DNA from: Azotosporobacter soli
GTDB lineage: Bacteria; Bacillota; Negativicutes; SG130
Length of the DNA stretch: 45,359 nt
Assembly: GCF_030542965.1 (NCBI RefSeq)
Contig: NZ_JAUAOA010000026.1
Location: 1-45,359 of the forward strand
Direction: 5' to 3'
The position numbers and the translations under genes were made by a program. The notes below the pieces were generated by a model, which had not been told where the DNA came from, did not search any database, and saw only the letters and a program-made list of their open reading frames with translations. Positions 40,877 to 45,359 of the stretch are shown here, piece after piece. Positions within the stretch are counted from its first letter, which is position 1; each line of letters begins with the position of its first letter.

Positions 40877-42607
40877 ATGTCGCGAACTTTTCGTATCGTT
40901 CTCAAACGTTATTTCACGAATGCCTTTAAGAAAGATCTGATGGCCGGTCTAACTGTCGGCGTCATTTCCCTGCCCCTGGCAATGGCCTTCGCTATCGCCT
41001 CCGGCGTCAACCCGGAATACGGTATCTACACTACCATCATTGCCGCTTGCCTTGCGACGATTTTCGGCGGCAGCCGCTACCAGGTCACCGGCCCGACCGG
41101 CGCTTTCATTCCGGTACTGCTGTCCATCGTTTTGACTTACGGTTATGAAAATCTGCTGATTGCCGGCTTATTATCCGGCGTTATTCTCGTCCTGATGGGC
41201 CTTTTGAAATTAGGTTCCCTCATTAAATACATTCCGCGTCCGGTAACCATCGGTTTCACCGCTGGTATCGCAGTCAATATTTTCATCGGCCAGGTGCCGA
41301 ATTTCCTTGGCCTCAGCGGTCTGGCGCGACATGAAGGCTTTATCGACAACTTGCATGAAATCATCACGCATCTGGCAACGTTCAACATCTACAGCGCCGC
41401 AACCGCCGCGCTTTCTCTGTTCATCATTTTGCTTACGCCGCGTTTTCTCCCCAAAGTACCCGGTTCGCTGCTTGGCATCTTGGCCTCGACGCTGACCGCC
41501 GCGTTCTTCTACCCCGGTGAAGTAAGCACGATCAGCTCGACCTTCGGCGGTCTTCCCAGCACGCTGCCGCTCTTCCAATTGCCAAGTTTGAGTGCCGAAA
41601 CATTTCAGCACTTGCTGCGTCCGGCGTTTGCCATCGCTTTTCTTGGCGCGATCGAATCGCTGCTCTCCGCCGTTGTCGCCGACGGCATGACAGGCACGCA
41701 TCACAACAGTAACCGCGAGCTAATCGGTCAGGGGATTGCCAATATCGTAACGCCGCTGTTCGGCGGCATTCCCGCAACCGGCGCTATCGCCCGGACTGCA
41801 ACCAACATCAAGACCGGCGCTGTCACCCGCGTCTCCGTTCTCATTTCGGCATTCTTCGTTCTCGCGACCATGCTGCTTTTGGCGTCTTACGCCGGCAGCA
41901 TCCCGCTTGCTAGCATGGCACCGGTACTGATGATCGTCGCCTATAACATGAGTGAGCATCATGCTTTCCTCGCCATTTTGAAAACCCGTTCGCACAGTGC
42001 AGGCGTCCTGGTCGTCACCTTCCTGCTCACCGTTCTGACCGATCTTACGATCGCGGTTGAATTCGGCCTGCTTTTGGCCATGATCATCTTCGTCAAACGC
42101 ATGAGCGACATCCTGGTCGTCAATCGCGTCTTACCCGACCAGGAAAACCACTTGGTCAACGTTGCTGATGAAAAAGAACCTGTTGATACGCACGACTGCC
42201 CGCAAATCAGCATTTTCAGTGTTGAGGGGCCGCTCTTTTTCGGCGCGGCGCAAATGTTCTCACAAACGCTGATGGATACGATCCATTATTACCCCAAGGT
42301 TATCATCCTGCGTATGAGCAAGGTTCCGTTCATCGACCTGACTGGCGAACAGCACTTGCGCATCATCATCCAGGATTTGCGTAAACGCGGCACATTGGTG
42401 CTGATTGCAGGTCTCAATATTCAAGCCGAACGTCTGATGAAAAAAACCGGCCTCTATGATATGATCGGTGCGCATCATTATTTCCGGCATACCTGTGACG
42501 CGATTGCGCACGCCGCCAATCACATCGACAAATCGGCCTGTCGCAACTGCCAAAAGGATCTTTCCAAACACTGTTTGGCAGAAGAACAAATTGAACAAAT
42601 CAGCTAG
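40877..42607 (+). CDS. SulP-family anion transporter with STAS domain
   Basis: A 576-residue transporter of the SLC26/SulP type. The membrane domain (about 15-400) has LTVGVISLPLAMAFAIASGVNP in helix 1, QVTGPTGAFIPVL in helix 3 and GIANIVTPLFGGIPATGAIART near helix 10. A cytoplasmic STAS domain (about 445-550; ISIFSVEGPLFFGAA, ILRMSKVPFIDLTG) follows. The tail contains CRNCQKDLSKHC, a C-x2-C-x7-C group not usual in the family. Substrates may be sulfate, bicarbonate or a carboxylate. The start at 40877 (MSRTFRIVLKRY) follows AAGGAG by 11 bases. It is monocistronic, with its own promoter and terminator. Confidence 0.9.
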   Translation: MSRTFRIVLKRYFTNAFKKDLMAGLTVGVISLPLAMAFAIASGVNPEYGIYTTIIAACLATIFGGSRYQVTGPTGAFIPVLLSIVLTYGYENLLIAGLLSGVILVLMGLLKLGSLIKYIPRPVTIGFTAGIAVNIFIGQVPNFLGLSGLARHEGFIDNLHEIITHLATFNIYSAATAALSLFIILLTPRFLPKVPGSLLGILASTLTAAFFYPGEVSTISSTFGGLPSTLPLFQLPSLSAETFQHLLRPAFAIAFLGAIESLLSAVVADGMTGTHHNSNRELIGQGIANIVTPLFGGIPATGAIARTATNIKTGAVTRVSVLISAFFVLATMLLLASYAGSIPLASMAPVLMIVAYNMSEHHAFLAILKTRSHSAGVLVVTFLLTVLTDLTIAVEFGLLLAMIIFVKRMSDILVVNRVLPDQENHLVNVADEKEPVDTHDCPQISIFSVEGPLFFGAAQMFSQTLMDTIHYYPKVIILRMSKVPFIDLTGEQHLRIIIQDLRKRGTLVLIAGLNIQAERLMKKTGLYDMIGAHHYFRHTCDAIAHAANHIDKSACRNCQKDLSKHCLAEEQIEQIS

Positions 42608-42613
42608 CTAAGC

Positions 42614-42654
42614 CAGTAAGAAAGAGAGCCTTTTGACGGCTCTCTTTCTTACTG
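42614..42654 (+). terminator. Terminator after the SulP transporter gene
   Basis: CAGTAAGAAAGAGAGCC (42614-42630) pairs perfectly with GGCTCTCTTTCTTACTG (42638-42654). The U-run is inside the arm. Confidence 0.75.
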
Positions 42655-42736
42655 TCCGGACGCAAGCAACTATGCTATAATAACGACAGTCCATCATGCT
42701 ACGATTTCACTCCAGTCTGGAAAAGAGGTTTCAACC

Positions 42737-43789
42737 GTGAATAAACAATCGATTTATGACTTGCCCTTAGAAGAACTGACAACCTGGCTTATCAGCCACG
42801 GCCATAAAAAATCCCGCGCTCGCCAAGTTTGGGCTTGGCTGTATCGCCGTCGCGCCGCGACGTTTTCTGCGATGCTTGACGTCAACTCGGACTGCCTCTC
42901 CTTATTGGATGCGCATTTTTACATCCAGTCGCTAAACGAAACGTGCCGCCAGGAGTCCAGCGACGGCACGATCAAATTTCTCCTACAGCTTCAAGACGGC
43001 AACCTAATCGAAACCGTACTGATGCGCCACAAATTCGGTTTGTCTGTCTGCGTCACCACGCAAGTCGGCTGCAACATGGGCTGCAGTTTTTGCGCCAGCG
43101 GTCTCCTGAATAAAAAACGCGATCTGTCAAGCGGCGAAATTGTTGAACAGCTTATGCATGTCCAACGCCATCTTGACCGTCGAGAGCAAGCAGAGCAAGT
43201 CAGCCACGTCGTCGTAATGGGCATCGGCGAACCGCTCGATAACTTCGCCAACCTGGTTTCCTTTTTGCAGACTATCAAAGACCATAACGGACTGGCAATT
43301 GCCGCACGCCGCATCACGGTGTCGACCAGCGGCTTGGCCGATGCGATTTACCGTTTCAGCGATGCAAAACTCCAGGTCAACCTTGCCATTTCTCTGCACG
43401 CGCCGAACGATATGCTGCGTTCACGCATCATGAAAATAAACACGGTCTTCCCCATTGCAGCGTTGCTCGACGCCATCGACTACTATTTGATGCACAGCAA
43501 GCGCCGCATCACGTTTGAATATATTTTGCTCAAGGATTTGAATGATCGCCCGGAACATGCACAGGAACTCGCTGCCCTGATCGGCGCACGCAATGCAAAT
43601 GTCAATTTGATTCCCTACAACCCGGTCGACGAACATAGCCAATACCAACGCACCGAGCATGAAACCAGTCTTGTTTTTTATGACGTATTGAAAAAACAAG
43701 GTCTCAATTGCAGCATTCGCCTCGAACACGGCGTCGACATCGCTGCCGCCTGCGGCCAACTGCGCAGCAAACATTTGCCGACGGCATAA
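42737..43789 (+). CDS. rlmN: 23S rRNA (adenine-2503-C2) methyltransferase
   Basis: A 350-residue radical-SAM enzyme that methylates C2 of A2503 in 23S rRNA, and in some species A37 of tRNA. The [4Fe-4S] motif C-x3-C-x2-C is at Cys112, Cys116 and Cys119 (CNMGCSFCASG). The SAM-binding GIGEPLDNF and the second catalytic Cys in DIAAACGQL near the C-terminus are both present, so it is RlmN/Cfr-type with the full catalytic set. The N-terminal HhH-like domain contains LISHGHKKSRARQVWAWLY. The start is GTG at 42737 after AGAGG. It is flanked by terminators and stands alone. Confidence 0.93.
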   Translation: MNKQSIYDLPLEELTTWLISHGHKKSRARQVWAWLYRRRAATFSAMLDVNSDCLSLLDAHFYIQSLNETCRQESSDGTIKFLLQLQDGNLIETVLMRHKFGLSVCVTTQVGCNMGCSFCASGLLNKKRDLSSGEIVEQLMHVQRHLDRREQAEQVSHVVVMGIGEPLDNFANLVSFLQTIKDHNGLAIAARRITVSTSGLADAIYRFSDAKLQVNLAISLHAPNDMLRSRIMKINTVFPIAALLDAIDYYLMHSKRRITFEYILLKDLNDRPEHAQELAALIGARNANVNLIPYNPVDEHSQYQRTEHETSLVFYDVLKKQGLNCSIRLEHGVDIAAACGQLRSKHLPTA

Positions 43790-43832
43790 GAAAACAGGGA
43801 TTGTCTTTTTATATAAGACAATCCCTGTTTTC
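43790..43832 (+). terminator. Terminator after rlmN
   Basis: GAAAACAGGGATTGTCTT (43790-43807) pairs with AAGACAATCCCTGTTTTC (43815-43832), a perfect 18-bp stem. It stands right after the rlmN stop and before the right-hand IS. Confidence 0.8.
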
Positions 43833-43853
43833 AGACCGTCGACAAAATGCACT

Positions 43854-45311
43854 TTACGCAAAGCGTAAGGTGCATTTTTCAATTTCAGTTATCCAATTTT
43901 CACTGCAAAAACGCAGTTTTTCGAAAAAACGTTGAAAAACAGGCGGTAATATACCCCTGCGTTTCTTCCAGGTCGCCAGTTTTTTCAGATTCATGCATGC
44001 AAAAGTAAGCGTCACCTGCATTTTCACTTTCTGCAGGCCACGCAGTTGCGTATAGCGCATTGCATGCTTTTCTTTTGCATCTGCAAAGACACGCTCAATT
44101 GTTTGCGAGCGCAATTTGTAAATATCGCGATATATCGGCATGTGCCGATACTCATCAGCAAGTTCCAGATAGGATTCCCATACATGCCTTTGGACTTGCT
44201 TTTGATGCGCTTTGCTCTGCGTGCATTGCTCTAAATGCGGACACACTTTGCATTGTTTTGCATCGCTTTTATATTCTTGATATCCTTCACGATTCGTCGT
44301 ACTGTAGCCAAGCGCCTGGTTGCCAGGGCAAATCATGCATTCATAATATTCATCATATACGTATTCATATTTCTTGAAGAACCCTTCTTTTGTCATAGGA
44401 CGCTTGTAGGGAACGACAGGAATTCGGCCACTGTCGATAATTTGTTTCATAATCCAGGGCGTTTTGTAGCCCGCATCGACGGCAACGGTTTCGGTTTCAG
44501 GGAAATAACTGACGACTCGTTCATACAGTTCATCAAACAATCGACTGTCATTAACATTGCCCGCTGCGACTTCGTATCCTAATATGAAGTTATGCCGGTC
44601 ACAAGCCGTGTTGGTTACGTAGGCAAAGCATTTTTCATGCTCGCCTTTATGAAACAAGCCGCTTTCCGGATCCGTCGTACTTTGCGTGATGGTTTTACCT
44701 TGCGGCGGATTTTCATCGTCGTCTTTATCTTTTAACCGTTTCTTGCCATGGTTTTCGCGATCGGCTTGAATTTCCGCATTCAGTTCATCTTGATATTGCT
44801 TGGCCGGAATCGGCACAAACACTTTTGCGCTTTTCTTTTTGTTGGCTCGTGCTTTGATATGGGTTCCGTCAATGAATACGGAACTTGCATCAATGAAACC
44901 GCAGTTTACTGCTTCGTACAGGATGCGCATAAAGATCCGCTCAAACACATCGCTTCCTTGAAAACGCCGGGTATAATTCTTGCCGAAGGTTGAAAAGTGC
45001 GGGACTTTTTCGGTAAGGCCGTATCCGATAAACCAGCGGTAAGCCATATTTACTTCAATTTCTTTCATGGTTTGACGCATGCTACGAATGCCGAACAGGT
45101 ATTGAATCAGTACGATCTTAAACAGACTCACCGGATCAATTCCTGGTTTGCCTCGTTCGGAGTCGCTATATAAACCGTCGACTTCGTCGTAGATGAAGCG
45201 AAAATCGATGGCTCGTTCAATGTCTCGTAATATATGATCTTTCGGTACTAAATCTTCTAAGCAGAAGAATTCAATTTGGCTTTGTTGACTTCGATCTTTT
45301 TTCTCGTACAT
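43854..45311 (-). CDS. IS1182-family transposase
   Basis: A 485-residue DDE transposase. The N-terminal part (CLEDLVPKDHILRDIERAIDF, PVSLFKIVLIQYLFGIRSMRQ) is the usual DUF772-like region. DDE candidates are Asp in SVFIDGTHIKARAN, Asp in ETVAVDAGYKT and Glu in QTIERVFADAKEKHAMRYT. Between the second Asp and the Glu lies a zinc-ribbon-like cysteine set (CMICPGNQ ... CKVCPHLEQC). The gene is intact. Its start at 45311 follows GGGAG, which is buried in a hairpin. A second hairpin at the 3' end covers the stop codon. Confidence 0.92.
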   Translation of the reverse strand: MYEKKDRSQQSQIEFFCLEDLVPKDHILRDIERAIDFRFIYDEVDGLYSDSERGKPGIDPVSLFKIVLIQYLFGIRSMRQTMKEIEVNMAYRWFIGYGLTEKVPHFSTFGKNYTRRFQGSDVFERIFMRILYEAVNCGFIDASSVFIDGTHIKARANKKKSAKVFVPIPAKQYQDELNAEIQADRENHGKKRLKDKDDDENPPQGKTITQSTTDPESGLFHKGEHEKCFAYVTNTACDRHNFILGYEVAAGNVNDSRLFDELYERVVSYFPETETVAVDAGYKTPWIMKQIIDSGRIPVVPYKRPMTKEGFFKKYEYVYDEYYECMICPGNQALGYSTTNREGYQEYKSDAKQCKVCPHLEQCTQSKAHQKQVQRHVWESYLELADEYRHMPIYRDIYKLRSQTIERVFADAKEKHAMRYTQLRGLQKVKMQVTLTFACMNLKKLATWKKRRGILPPVFQRFFEKLRFCSENWITEIEKCTLRFA

Positions 45312-45316
45312 AAAAT

Positions 45317-45356
45317 CACTCCCGCTAATGATTTTATCATATCATTAGCGGGAGTG
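45317..45356 (-). promoter_or_regulatory. Hairpin covering the transposase ribosome site
   Basis: Perfect 16-bp arms CACTCCCGCTAATGAT and ATCATTAGCGGGAGTG surround an eight-base loop. On the minus strand the 3' arm contains GGGAG, seven bases before the ATG at 45311. Folding of a read-through transcript would hide the site. Confidence 0.75.
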
Positions 45357-45359
45357 GAG

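Larger units (their letters stand above)
43838..45359 (-). mobile_element. IS1182-like insertion sequence, cut by the window edge
   Basis: The element holds one full transposase gene. The inner boundary is placed near the hairpin TGCACTTTACGC/GCGTAAGGTGCA (43847-43873), which overlaps the transposase stop codon. The outer end is beyond or at the window edge. No matching terminal repeat pair could be seen, so the limits are approximate. Confidence 0.7.

Overview
This 45.4-kb window looks like chromosome of an anaerobic, low-oxygen-adapted member of the Firmicutes. T-box leaders, a Trp-specific T-box over a trp operon that contains trpS, a sigma-54 activator, PTS-type dihydroxyacetone kinase, rubrerythrin and a 2-hydroxyacyl-CoA-dehydratase-type iron-sulfur pair all fit. 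The moderate GC content and the mix of Firmicutes-style regulation with many exported proteins suggest Negativicutes (for example a Sporomusa relative), but that placement is inference and no rRNA is present.

The window is bounded by insertion sequences: an IS3-family element at 1-1289 and an IS1182-like element from about 43.84 kb to the right edge. Left block (minus strand, 1.3-6.2 kb): a DAHP synthase under a Trp-specifier T-box, an AzgA-type purine permease, and a double-cubane-type protein with its ATPase activator. Then (plus) an amino-sugar operon: GntR regulator, MurQ-like etherase, NagA, NagB and an unrecognised barrel-like protein, with a 24-bp dyad over the promoter. Convergent to it (minus, 10.9-15.5 kb) lies a dihydroxyacetone phosphorylation operon (dhaK, dhaL, dhaM, HPr) behind a clear sigma-54 promoter and two 17-bp upstream repeats. 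Its neighbouring activator carries its own N-terminal HPr-like domain.

The middle (plus, 15.5-21.4 kb) has rubrerythrin, then a four-gene signalling unit: solute-binding lipoprotein, large hybrid-sensor histidine kinase, CheY/Rcp1-like regulator and HD-GYP response regulator. A minus-strand trio (P1 peptidase, small membrane protein, cysteine-cluster protein) follows. From 24.1 to 32.8 kb is the trp operon in the order trpD-F-C-B-A-E-G-trpS-aroF. One Trp-specifier T-box sensor is followed by two successive antiterminator/terminator modules. The second aroF lacks the N-terminal regulatory domain that the first aroF has, so the window holds one probably regulated and one probably unregulated entry enzyme, both under tRNA-Trp control.

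From 33.0 to 38.0 kb is an export-directed phosphate-scavenging set: alkaline phosphatase, glycerophosphodiesterase, a YibE/F membrane protein and an exported HD-domain protein, with a PHO-box-like direct repeat upstream. An M20 amidohydrolase/MFS pair (minus), a SulP anion transporter with STAS domain and rlmN (both plus) complete the window. No CRISPR array, tRNA or rRNA was seen.
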